Below, piece by piece: positions 35,422 through 43,230 of a DNA stretch of 64,000 nt (its first letter is position 1; each line of letters begins with the position of its first letter). Source of the DNA: Streptomyces sp. NBC_00271 (GTDB lineage: Bacteria; Actinomycetota; Actinomycetes; Streptomycetales; Streptomycetaceae). The notes beneath the pieces were generated by a model. The model was not told the DNA's origin and made no database searches. It was given only the letters and a program-made list of their open reading frames with translations. The stretch lies in contig NZ_CP108070.1 in the NCBI RefSeq assembly GCF_036178845.1, positions 7,812,001-7,876,000 of the forward strand. The letters are read 5' to 3'. Position numbers and translations under genes: made by a program.

Positions 35422-38079
35422 GTGAAGGCAATCCGCAGATTCACCGTTCGCCCCGTACTGCCCGACGCCCTTCACCCGCTCAGTGACCTCGCCCGCAACC
35501 TGCGCTGGTCCTGGCACGCCGAGACCCGCGACCTCTTCCAGTCCGTCGACCCCGAACGCTGGACCGCCTCCGACGGCGACCCCGTACGCCTGCTCGGCAG
35601 CGTCCCTCCCCACCGCCTCGCGGAACTCGCCGAGGACCGCCGCTTCCTGCGCCGCCTCGCCGCCGTCGCCGACGACCTGCGCGACTACGTGACCGGCGAA
35701 CGCTGGTATCAGACCCAGACCCAGATTCCCGACCTCCCCGCGGCCATCGCCTACTTCTCACCCGAGTTCGGCATCGCCGCGGCCCTGCCCCAGTACTCCG
35801 GCGGCCTCGGCATCCTCGCCGGCGACCACCTCAAGGCCGCCAGCGACCTCGGCGTACCCCTCATCGGCGTAGGACTCCTCTACCGGCACGGCTACTTCCG
35901 CCAGTCCCTCTCCCGAGACGGCTGGCAGCAGGAGCACTATCCCGTCCTCGACCCCAACGAACTCCCTCTCGTACCCCTGCGTGAATCCGACGGCACCCCG
36001 GCCCAGGTCACCCTCGCCCTCCCCGGCGCCCGCGCCCTGCGCGCCCGCATCTGGCTGGCCCAGGTCGGTCGCGTCCCCCTCCTCATGCTCGACTCCGACG
36101 TCGAGGAGAACGACCTCGGCGAACGCGGGGTGACCGACCGGCTGTACGGCGGCGGCAGCGAGCACCGGCTGCTTCAGGAGATGCTGCTCGGCATCGGCGG
36201 GGTGCGCGCCGTACGGACGTACTGCCGGCTGACCGGCCACGCCCAGCCCGAGGTGTTCCACACCAACGAGGGCCACGCGGGCTTCCTCGGCCTGGAACGC
36301 ATCGCCGAACTCGCCGAGGGGCACGACGGGCACGACGGGGACGGCGGCAACGGCGGGTTGGACTTCGAGGCCGCTCTCGAATCCGTCCGCGCCGGTACCG
36401 TCTTCACCACCCACACCCCCGTCCCCGCCGGCATCGACCGCTTCGACCGCGAACTGGTCGCCCACCACTTCGGCCCGGACGCCGAACTCCCCCGTATCGA
36501 CGTCGAGCGCATCCTCGGCCTCGGCATGGAGACCTACCCGGGCGGTGAGCCGAACCTCTTCAACATGGCCGTGATGGGGCTCAGGCTCGGCCAGCGGGCC
36601 AACGGGGTGTCGCTGCTCCACGGTCACGTCAGCCGCGAGATGTTCTCCGGGCTGTGGCCGGGTTTCGACCCGGACGAGGTCCCGATCACCTCGGTCACCA
36701 ACGGCGTGCACGCACCGACCTGGGTGGCACCGGAGGTCTTCCGTCTCGGCGCCCGCCAGATCGGCGCCCAGCGCACCGAGGACGCGATGACGGTCGGCGG
36801 CTCGGACCGCTGGGACGCGGTGGCGGACATCGCCGACCAGGAGATCTGGGACCTGCGCCGGGTGCTGCGCGAACAACTGGTCCTCGAGGTGAGGGAACGT
36901 CTGCAAGCCTCCTGGCGCCAGCGCGGCGCCGGAACGGCCGAACTCGGCTGGATCGACGGGGTGCTGGACCCGGACGTCCTCACGATCGGCTTCGCGCGCC
37001 GCGTCCCTTCCTACAAACGTCTGACCCTGATGCTGCGCGACCGCGACCGTCTGATGGACCTCCTCCTGCACGCCGAACGCCCGATCCAGATCGTGGTCGC
37101 GGGCAAGGCGCACCCCGCCGACGACGGCGGCAAGCGACTCGTGCAGGAACTGGTCCGGTTCGCGGACGACCCGCGTGTGCGCCACCGGATCGTCTTCCTC
37201 CCGGACTACGGGATGGCGATGGCGCAGAAGCTGTACCCGGGCTGCGACATCTGGCTGAACAACCCGCTCCGCCCGCTGGAGGCCTGCGGCACGTCCGGGA
37301 TGAAGGCGGCGCTCAACGGCTGTCTGAACCTCTCCGTCCTGGACGGCTGGTGGGACGAGTGGTTCCAGCCGGACTTCGGCTGGGCGATCCCGACGGCGGA
37401 CGGCACGGCGACGGACGACGACCGCCGCGACGACCTGGAGGCGGCGGCCCTCTACGAGCTGCTGGAACAGCGTGTGGCGCCCCGCTTCTACGAGCGGGGC
37501 CAGCACGGTCTGCCCGACCGGTGGATCGAGATGGTCCGCCAGACGCTGACCCATCTCGGCCCGAAGGTCCTGGCGGGCCGGATGGTGCGCGAGTACGTGG
37601 AGCGCCTGTACGCCCCCGCGGCCCGCGCCCACCGCGCCCTGGCCCCGGAGACGGCCCGCGAACTGGCCGCCTGGAAGTCCCGCGTCCGGGCGGCCTGGCC
37701 CCGGGTCACGGTGGACCATCTGGAGGCCTCCGCCGCCACCACGACCGCCGAACTGGGCACCACCCTCTCCCTGCGCGTGCGGGTGGCGCTGGCCGACCTC
37801 GTCCCGGACGACGTCGAGGTCCAGGCGGTCTCGGGCCGTGTCGACTCGCAGGACCGCATCGCGGACGCGAGCTGCGTCCCGCTGAAACCGGCGGGCGGTC
37901 CTGACCTGGAAGGGCGCTGGGTGTACGAGGGTCCGCTCTCCCTCGACCGCACCGGCCCGTTCGGCTACACGGTCCGTATTCTCCCCACGCACCGACTGCT
38001 CGCGTCCGGCGCCGAGCTGGGCCTGGTGACGATGCCTTCGGAGGAGGTGGGGGAGGAGGCCGGGGTCCTGATGCGCTGA
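35422..38079 (+). CDS. glgP: Alpha-glucan (glycogen) phosphorylase
   Basis: Removes glucose from glucan chain ends as glucose-1-phosphate. An 885-aa GT35 enzyme of the actinobacterial/archaeal type: an N-terminal DUF3417 domain (RPVLPDALHPLSDLARNLRW), substrate motifs EFGIAAALPQYSGGLGILAG and HTNEGHAGFLGLERI, and the pyridoxal-phosphate lysine in EACGTSGMKAALNGCLN. I use GTG 35422 because AGGTGG lies upstream; GTG 35407 is an alternative. Encoded on the opposite strand from the glucan synthesis operon, separated by the protease gene, so it can be regulated independently. Confidence 0.95.
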   Translation: MKAIRRFTVRPVLPDALHPLSDLARNLRWSWHAETRDLFQSVDPERWTASDGDPVRLLGSVPPHRLAELAEDRRFLRRLAAVADDLRDYVTGERWYQTQTQIPDLPAAIAYFSPEFGIAAALPQYSGGLGILAGDHLKAASDLGVPLIGVGLLYRHGYFRQSLSRDGWQQEHYPVLDPNELPLVPLRESDGTPAQVTLALPGARALRARIWLAQVGRVPLLMLDSDVEENDLGERGVTDRLYGGGSEHRLLQEMLLGIGGVRAVRTYCRLTGHAQPEVFHTNEGHAGFLGLERIAELAEGHDGHDGDGGNGGLDFEAALESVRAGTVFTTHTPVPAGIDRFDRELVAHHFGPDAELPRIDVERILGLGMETYPGGEPNLFNMAVMGLRLGQRANGVSLLHGHVSREMFSGLWPGFDPDEVPITSVTNGVHAPTWVAPEVFRLGARQIGAQRTEDAMTVGGSDRWDAVADIADQEIWDLRRVLREQLVLEVRERLQASWRQRGAGTAELGWIDGVLDPDVLTIGFARRVPSYKRLTLMLRDRDRLMDLLLHAERPIQIVVAGKAHPADDGGKRLVQELVRFADDPRVRHRIVFLPDYGMAMAQKLYPGCDIWLNNPLRPLEACGTSGMKAALNGCLNLSVLDGWWDEWFQPDFGWAIPTADGTATDDDRRDDLEAAALYELLEQRVAPRFYERGQHGLPDRWIEMVRQTLTHLGPKVLAGRMVREYVERLYAPAARAHRALAPETARELAAWKSRVRAAWPRVTVDHLEASAATTTAELGTTLSLRVRVALADLVPDDVEVQAVSGRVDSQDRIADASCVPLKPAGGPDLEGRWVYEGPLSLDRTGPFGYTVRILPTHRLLASGAELGLVTMPSEEVGEEAGVLMR

Positions 38080-38110
38080 GCGAGGCGAAAGCGCAAGGCC
38101 GGCGGCGGGC

Positions 38111-38626
38111 CTACGGTTCGAACCCCGCGCACAGCCGGCGCAGTACCGCCCCGCAGCGCCGCGCATAGGCGTGCTGGAGCCCCCGGGTCGCCGGTCCGCC
38201 CGCACGGGTGTACCACTTGGCCGCACGGCTGAAGGCGGTCACGGTCAGCCAGACCGTGCCGTCGCCCGTGCGGTCGACCACGAAGGCCTCCTCGCCGTGC
38301 TCGGGGTGGCCGGGCAGGGTGCCGTAGGCCCAGCCGACCCGGCGGTACTCCTCGACCGTCCAGACCACACGGCAGGGGGCTTTGAGCGGGCCGAGTCCGA
38401 CGGTGACGTCGACTCCGGGGGCCGCCTTGTCGGCGGTGGTGGTCATGCCCACGCCCATCGCGCGGTGCATCCCCCAGGTCATCACCGCTTCGGACGCGGC
38501 GCGGAAGACGGCCTCGCCCTCGCCGACGCGGGTGCGCAGATGCAGGGGGTGGAACCCCGGCGGGCAGCGGCCGTCGCGCGTCGCGCCCACGTCCTCGTAT
38601 GTGAAGGGGTTGTCCGGGGAGACCAT
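38111..38626 (-). CDS. DUF1990-family protein
   Basis: A 171-aa protein recognisable as DUF1990 by FTYEDVGATRDGRCPPGFHPLH at the N terminus (one contiguous run, of which FTYEDVGATRDG is the key part), TWGMHRAMGVGM, CRVVWTVEEYRRVGWAYGTL and AFSRAAKWYTRAGGP near the end. ATG 38626 has no clear ribosome-binding site. Soluble, no signal peptide. Function of the family is unknown; it belongs to a lipocalin/SRPBCC-like beta-rich class by appearance. Convergent with glgP (31-bp gap). Confidence 0.88.
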   Translation of the reverse strand: MVSPDNPFTYEDVGATRDGRCPPGFHPLHLRTRVGEGEAVFRAASEAVMTWGMHRAMGVGMTTTADKAAPGVDVTVGLGPLKAPCRVVWTVEEYRRVGWAYGTLPGHPEHGEEAFVVDRTGDGTVWLTVTAFSRAAKWYTRAGGPATRGLQHAYARRCGAVLRRLCAGFEP

Positions 38627-38639
38627 GGGGGACAGCGTA

Positions 38640-38678
38640 GGGCGGTACCCGGAGGTGCCTTCTCTCCGGGTACCGCCC
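38640..38678 (-). terminator. Terminator of the first M4 protease gene
   Basis: A perfect 15-bp stem (38640-38654 with 38664-38678), loop of nine bases, 37 bp after the M4 protease stop. Confidence 0.88.
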
Positions 38679-38714
38679 AAGGCGCCTAAGTGGGTCTCGA
38701 GGACCCCGTGGGCA

Positions 38715-40373
38715 CTAGCTCACGTTGACCGCGGTCCAGGCCGCGGCCACCGCCTTGTACTCGGTGCTGGTCGAGCCGTACAGGGCGGACGCCGCGGAGA
38801 GCGTCCCCGTGCGGGCCGACTTGTAGTTCGTCGTTGACGTGAAGTACGTCGTCAGCGCCTTGTACCAGATCTGCAGGGCCTTGTCCCGGCCGATGCCGGT
38901 GACGGCCGCGCCGTTGTACGTGGGCGAGTTGTAGCTGACGCCGTTGATGGTCTTGGCGCCGCTGCCCTCGCTCAGCAGGTAGAAGAAGTGGTTGGCGACA
39001 CCGGACGAGTAGTGGACGTCGAGACCGCCCACGCTGGAGGACCAGTTGTCCGCCGAGCCGCCGTCCTTGCTGGGCTTGTCCATGTAGCGCAGCGGGGTGC
39101 CGTCGCCGTTGATGTTGATCTTCTCGCCGATGAGGTAGTCACCGGGGTCGGAGGCGTTGTTGGCGTAGAACTCGACGCCGGTGCCGAAGATGTCCGAGGT
39201 CGCCTCGTTCAGACCGCCGGACTCGCCCGAGTAGTTCAGACCGGCCGTGTTGGCGGTGACGCCGTGGCTCATCTCGTGGCCGGCCACGTCGATCGAGGTG
39301 AGCGGGTGGGTGTTGCCCGACCCGTCGCCGTAGGTCATGCAGAAGCAGCTGTCGTCCCAGAACGCGTTGACGTACGCGCTGCCGTAGTGGACGCGCGAGT
39401 AGGCGGCGACGCCGTTGTTCTTGATGCCGCTGCGGCCGAACGTGTTCTTGTAGAAGTCCCACGTCACCTGAGCGCCGTAGGCGGCGTCGGCGGCCGCGGT
39501 CTGGTCGGTGGTGGAGCTGGAGGCCGCGCCGGTGCCCCAGGTGTCGTCCGCGTCGGTGAACAGGGTGCCCGCGGAGGAGGTGGTGGTGTGCGACTTGTTG
39601 TACGTCTTGTGGCCGCCGCGGGTGCCGTCGGTCAGCTGGTACGTCGAGCCCGACAGGGTGGTGTTGAGGGTGACCGTGCCCGAGTAGAGGGTCTTGCCGG
39701 TGCCGGTCTCGATGCCCTGGTACTCGTAGAGCTTCTTGCCGGTGGCCGCGTCGGTGATGACGTGCAGCTCGTTCGGGGTGCCGTCGTCCTGGAGACCGCC
39801 GACGACCGTCTCGTAGGCGAGGGTGGGCTTGCCGGTGGCGGCCCAGATCACCTTGCGGGGGGCGCGGTCGGCCGTGGTCTTCTCCGAGCCGGCGGCCTTC
39901 GCGGCGGTGAGAGCCTGCTTCTCGGCCTTCGCGGTGGTGACCTGCGGCTTGAGGGAGGCGACCTTGATGGCCGTCTTCACGGCCTTGGTGACGCCCTCGG
40001 TCTTGCCGGCCTTGGACTCGTGGACGACCAGGTCGCCGCCGAGGACCGGAAGGCCGTTGTACGTGCGCTCGTAGCGGGTGTGCACGGTGCCGTCCGCGTC
40101 CTTGAGGACGTCTCTGACGACGAGCTTCTCCTTGGCGCCGAGGCCTATCTGCTGGGCGGTCTCGGGCGCGGCCGCGTCGGCCTGCTGGATCAGGCTCGTG
40201 CGCGCGGCGGCGGAGAGCAGGACCGTGGAGCCGGGGAGCTTCGCCTTGGCGGCGGCCGAGTCGGTCTGGGCGGAGGCACCGGTGGTCAGACCGGTGGCGA
40301 GCAGGGCTCCGGCAGCGACAGCGGTCGCGATGGCCAGAGTGGTGCGCTTGTGACGCGCGTAGAGGGGGGTCAC
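38715..40373 (-). CDS. Secreted M4 (thermolysin-like) metalloprotease
   Basis: A 552-aa secreted neutral protease precursor. Signal peptide AIATAVAAGALLATGLTTGA SAQ; then FTP and PepSY-type propeptide segments (VVRDVLKDADGTVHTRYERT, GLPVLGGDLVVHES); then the M4 domain with zinc site HEMSH (about residue 365) and third ligand in GGLNEATSDIFG, and the catalytic His region GLDVHYSSGVANHFFYLLSE. GTG start 40373 with AGAGGAGA upstream. Tandem paralogue of the gene at 40671; 261 bp around the active site differ by one base between the two. Has no C-terminal accessory domain. Confidence 0.95.
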   Translation of the reverse strand: MTPLYARHKRTTLAIATAVAAGALLATGLTTGASAQTDSAAAKAKLPGSTVLLSAAARTSLIQQADAAAPETAQQIGLGAKEKLVVRDVLKDADGTVHTRYERTYNGLPVLGGDLVVHESKAGKTEGVTKAVKTAIKVASLKPQVTTAKAEKQALTAAKAAGSEKTTADRAPRKVIWAATGKPTLAYETVVGGLQDDGTPNELHVITDAATGKKLYEYQGIETGTGKTLYSGTVTLNTTLSGSTYQLTDGTRGGHKTYNKSHTTTSSAGTLFTDADDTWGTGAASSSTTDQTAAADAAYGAQVTWDFYKNTFGRSGIKNNGVAAYSRVHYGSAYVNAFWDDSCFCMTYGDGSGNTHPLTSIDVAGHEMSHGVTANTAGLNYSGESGGLNEATSDIFGTGVEFYANNASDPGDYLIGEKININGDGTPLRYMDKPSKDGGSADNWSSSVGGLDVHYSSGVANHFFYLLSEGSGAKTINGVSYNSPTYNGAAVTGIGRDKALQIWYKALTTYFTSTTNYKSARTGTLSAASALYGSTSTEYKAVAAAWTAVNVS

Positions 40374-40486
40374 GCAATCTCCTCTTGTGGGGGCGACCGG
40401 ACGGCGTGGGGTGGCCGTACGGAAGGTGCGAAGTTGCGGTGCGAGTGAGCCGTGCGGTGGAAGAGTGACATCAAGGACGCGTACAT

Positions 40487-40527
40487 GTCAGGAGGACAAT
40501 GGAATCTTGGCCGAAAAGCGTCCGTTG
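40487..40527 (-). promoter_or_regulatory. Shared M4-protease promoter module, copy 1
   Basis: GTCAGGA (40487-40493) followed by a 22-base block (40506-40527) that matches 19 of 22 bases with 42947-42968 upstream of the second M4 gene; the common parts are CTTGGCCG and CGTCCGTTG. The two genes therefore likely share a regulator. Confidence 0.5.
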
Positions 40528-40602
40528 AGTGAAGATCGCTGTTCGTTACGCGGATCTCGATCTTGGTCAATCGGCAACAAAAGCAGAGTCATGGCACGGC
40601 AA

Positions 40603-40646
40603 AGAGGGCGCCGCCCCGGGGTTCGACCCCCGGGGCGGCGCCCTCT
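40603..40646 (-). terminator. Terminator of the second M4 protease gene
   Basis: A perfect 19-bp GC-rich stem (40603-40621 with 40628-40646) and loop TTCGAC, 25 bp after the stop of the gene at 40671. It isolates the two tandem protease genes from each other. Confidence 0.93.
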
Positions 40647-40670
40647 CGGTGCCGTGTGTTCAGACGCGGT

Positions 40671-42710
40671 CTACGGGAACGTCAGCTTCCAGCTGTTGAT
40701 GTAGCCGGTGTCCTGCGCGGCCTTGTCCTGCACCCTCAACTTCCAAGTGCCGTTGGCGACTTCGGAGGACGCGTTGACCGTGTAGGTCTCCTGGACGTTG
40801 TCCGCCGAGTCGGAGGAGCTGAAGGCCTTCAGGGGGTACACCGTGCCGTCCGGGGCCAGCAGATCCACGACCAGGTCGCCGCGCCAGGTGTGCACGATGT
40901 TCACGTCGACCAGAAGGTTCGACGGGGCGTTGCCGGTACGGCCGGTGACCGCGATCGACGACGTCACGGCCGCTCCGTTGTCCGGAATCGATACGTCGCC
41001 GGTGTTCTCGAACGACGTACCGCCGCCACCGCCCGGACGCGAGCCGACCTTCACGGCCGCCCAGGCGTTCTGCACCGCCGTGTACTCGGCGCTCGTCGTG
41101 CCGTACAGCTCGCCCGTCGCCGCGAGCGTGCCGGTGCGGGCCGCCGCGTAGTTGGTGGTCGAGGTGAACTTGGTGGTGAGCGCCCGGTACCAGATCTGCA
41201 GGGCCTTGTCCCGGCCGATGCCGGTGACCGGAAGGCCGTCGGCGGTCGGCGAGTTGTAGCTGACGCCGTTGATGACCTTGGCGCCGCTGCCCTCGCTCAG
41301 CAGGTAGAAGAAGTGGTTGGCGACACCGGACGAGTAGTGGACGTCGAGACCGCCCACGCTGGAGGACCAGTTGTCCGCCGAGCCGCCGTCCTTGCTGGGC
41401 TTGTCCATGTAGCGCAGCGGGGTGCCGTCGCCGTTGATGTCGATCTTCTCGCCGATGAGGTAGTCACCGGGGTCGGAGGCGTTGTTGGCGTAGAACTCGA
41501 CGCCGGTGCCGAAGATGTCCGAGGTCGCCTCGTTCAGGCCGCCGGACTCACCGGAGTAGTTGAGACCCGCGGTGTTGGAGGTGACGCCGTGGCTCATCTC
41601 GTGGCCCGCCACGTCGATGGCGGTCAGCGGGTCCGCGTTGCCGGCCCCGTCGCCGTACGTCATGCAGAAGCAGCCGTCGTCCCAGAACGCGTTGATGTAC
41701 GCGTTGCCGTAGTGGACCCGGGAGTACGCACCCACGCCGTTGTTCTTGATGCCGCTGCGGCCGAAGGTGTTCTTGTAGAAGTCCCAGGTCTCGGCGGCGC
41801 CGTAGTGCGCGTCGGCGCCCGCGGTCGCGGCGTTCGACGTGGTGCCGTTGCCCCAGGTGTCGCTGGTCTGCGAGAACAGGGTGCCGGTGCCGGACGTACC
41901 GCGGTTGAGGTTGTACGTCTTGTGGCCGCCGCGCGCGCCGTCGGTGAGCGTGTAGTTGGAGCCCGACTGCGTGGTCGTCAGCGTCACCTGGCCGCTGTAC
42001 TGGGTGTTGCCGATACCGGTCTCGATGCCCTGGTACTCGTAGAGCTTCTTGCCGGTGGCCGCGTCGGTGATGACGTGCAACTGGTTCGGGGTGCCGTCGT
42101 CCTGGAAGCCGCCGACGACCGTCTCGTACGCGAGGGTCGGTTTGCCGTCCGCCGCCCAGATCACCTTGCGGGGCGCCCGGTCGGCGTCGGTCTTCTTCGA
42201 ACCGTCGGCCTTGGCGACGGAGAGGGCCTGCTTCTCCGCCTTGGAGGCGGCGATGGCGGGCGTGAGCGAGGCGACCTCGAGGGTGGCCCGCGTCGCCTTG
42301 ACGACCCGCTCGGTCTTCCCTGCCTTGGTGGTGTCGACCACGAGGTCGCCGCCGAGGACCGGGAGTCCCGCGTACGTGCGTTCGTAGCGGGTGTGGACCG
42401 TGCCGTCCGCGTCCTTGATGACGTCGCGGGCGACGAGCTTCTCCTTGGCCCCGAGGCCCAGGTCCTTGGCGGTGGCCGCCTTGGCGGAGTCCGCGTCGCG
42501 TATCAGCTCCGCGCGCTGCGAAGGCGTGAGCTGGATGGCGAGAGAACCACGGTTGATCTTGCCGAGGGAGGATTTCTCGGGGGCCGCGCTCGCGGCGCCC
42601 GACTGGACGGCCGCGGCCAGCAGGGCGGAGACGCCGACGAGGGCGACGGCCGCGACACGGCGCTGGGTGGTGTGGGAGGTGCGTCTGTGGGAGGAACTGC
42701 TGCTCAACAC
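40671..42710 (-). CDS. Secreted M4 metalloprotease with C-terminal P domain
   Basis: A 679-aa secreted protease precursor. Signal peptide RVAAVALVGVSALLAAAVQS GAASA; FTP/PepSY propeptide; M4 domain with HEMSH (about residue 367) and GGLNEATSDIFG; then a Gly-rich linker (SRPGGGGGTS) and a ~120-residue proprotein-convertase P domain (NIVHTWRGDLVVDLLAPDGT, NGTWKLRVQDKAAQDTGYIN). The P domain may aid folding, stability or substrate binding. GTG 42710 is chosen because AAGGAG lies five bases upstream; the open frame to 42851 lacks a site. Separate transcription unit from its paralogue. Confidence 0.95.
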   Translation of the reverse strand: MLSSSSSHRRTSHTTQRRVAAVALVGVSALLAAAVQSGAASAAPEKSSLGKINRGSLAIQLTPSQRAELIRDADSAKAATAKDLGLGAKEKLVARDVIKDADGTVHTRYERTYAGLPVLGGDLVVDTTKAGKTERVVKATRATLEVASLTPAIAASKAEKQALSVAKADGSKKTDADRAPRKVIWAADGKPTLAYETVVGGFQDDGTPNQLHVITDAATGKKLYEYQGIETGIGNTQYSGQVTLTTTQSGSNYTLTDGARGGHKTYNLNRGTSGTGTLFSQTSDTWGNGTTSNAATAGADAHYGAAETWDFYKNTFGRSGIKNNGVGAYSRVHYGNAYINAFWDDGCFCMTYGDGAGNADPLTAIDVAGHEMSHGVTSNTAGLNYSGESGGLNEATSDIFGTGVEFYANNASDPGDYLIGEKIDINGDGTPLRYMDKPSKDGGSADNWSSSVGGLDVHYSSGVANHFFYLLSEGSGAKVINGVSYNSPTADGLPVTGIGRDKALQIWYRALTTKFTSTTNYAAARTGTLAATGELYGTTSAEYTAVQNAWAAVKVGSRPGGGGGTSFENTGDVSIPDNGAAVTSSIAVTGRTGNAPSNLLVDVNIVHTWRGDLVVDLLAPDGTVYPLKAFSSSDSADNVQETYTVNASSEVANGTWKLRVQDKAAQDTGYINSWKLTFP

Positions 42711-42780
42711 ACTGACTCCTTCTGCGTGGCCACGGTTCGCGCGGCCAGTGGGGATCCGGTCGGGGTGGGTACCCGTCCGG

Positions 42781-42828
42781 GCAGAACAGGGCAGAACAGG
42801 TGGAACAGGGCAGAACAGGGTGGAACGC
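42781..42828. repeat. Short tandem GCAGAACAGG repeats upstream of M4 gene
   Basis: Four to five units of GCAGAACAGG or TGGAACAGG follow one another, starting about 70 bp upstream of the second M4 gene's GTG. They could be binding iterons or slippage products. Confidence 0.6.
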
Positions 42829-42927
42829 GGGACCAGTTGCCGAAGGCCCACGGCCGCGACACAGCGACGGCGCTGTGAGGTTGCTGTGAAGTTGCCGTGG
42901 GAAGAGTGGCAGGAGATTTCGCTTTCT

Positions 42928-42968
42928 GTCAGGACCGCGTCAGGAACTTGGCCGGAATTCGTCCGTTG
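42928..42968 (-). promoter_or_regulatory. Shared M4-protease promoter module, copy 2
   Basis: Two GTCAGGA units (42928-42934, 42939-42945) are followed directly by the 22-base block 42947-42968 shared with 40506-40527. It lies about 220-260 bp upstream of the second M4 gene. Confidence 0.5.
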
Positions 42969-43097
42969 TCCGGGTGTTCATGTTCGGCATGCGGACTGTT
43001 CGCCGGAGTGTGTCCGGTCGGTGGCCCGGCAAGGCGCGACCACCGTGCCGCACCGCGCCCAGAGCAGCCGGACAAGCCCCGACGCGCCCGGCCCTGA

Positions 43098-43215
43098 CCC
43101 CCGCTCAGGCCTCCGCCCTGGCCCTGCTCAGCCCCCGCTCAGGCCTCCGCCCTGGCCCTGCTCAGCCTCCGCTCAGGGCCCGGCCTTGGCCCCGCTCAGG
43201 CCCCCGCTGTAGTCC
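43098..43215. repeat. 34-bp tandem repeats in the M4/ABC spacer
   Basis: Units start at 43098, 43132 and 43166 (the third degenerate) with a partial fourth. The core is CCCCCGCTCAGGCCTCCGCC. The 520-bp spacer 42711-43230 otherwise holds the M4 promoter module and shows no gene. Confidence 0.75.
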
Positions 43216-43230
43216 CTGCTCAACCCCGCC

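Noticed and set aside
38952..41537. Assembly duplication of one M4 protease gene
   Set aside because: The two genes differ clearly outside the 261-bp block, have different terminators, and only one has a P domain, so both are real.
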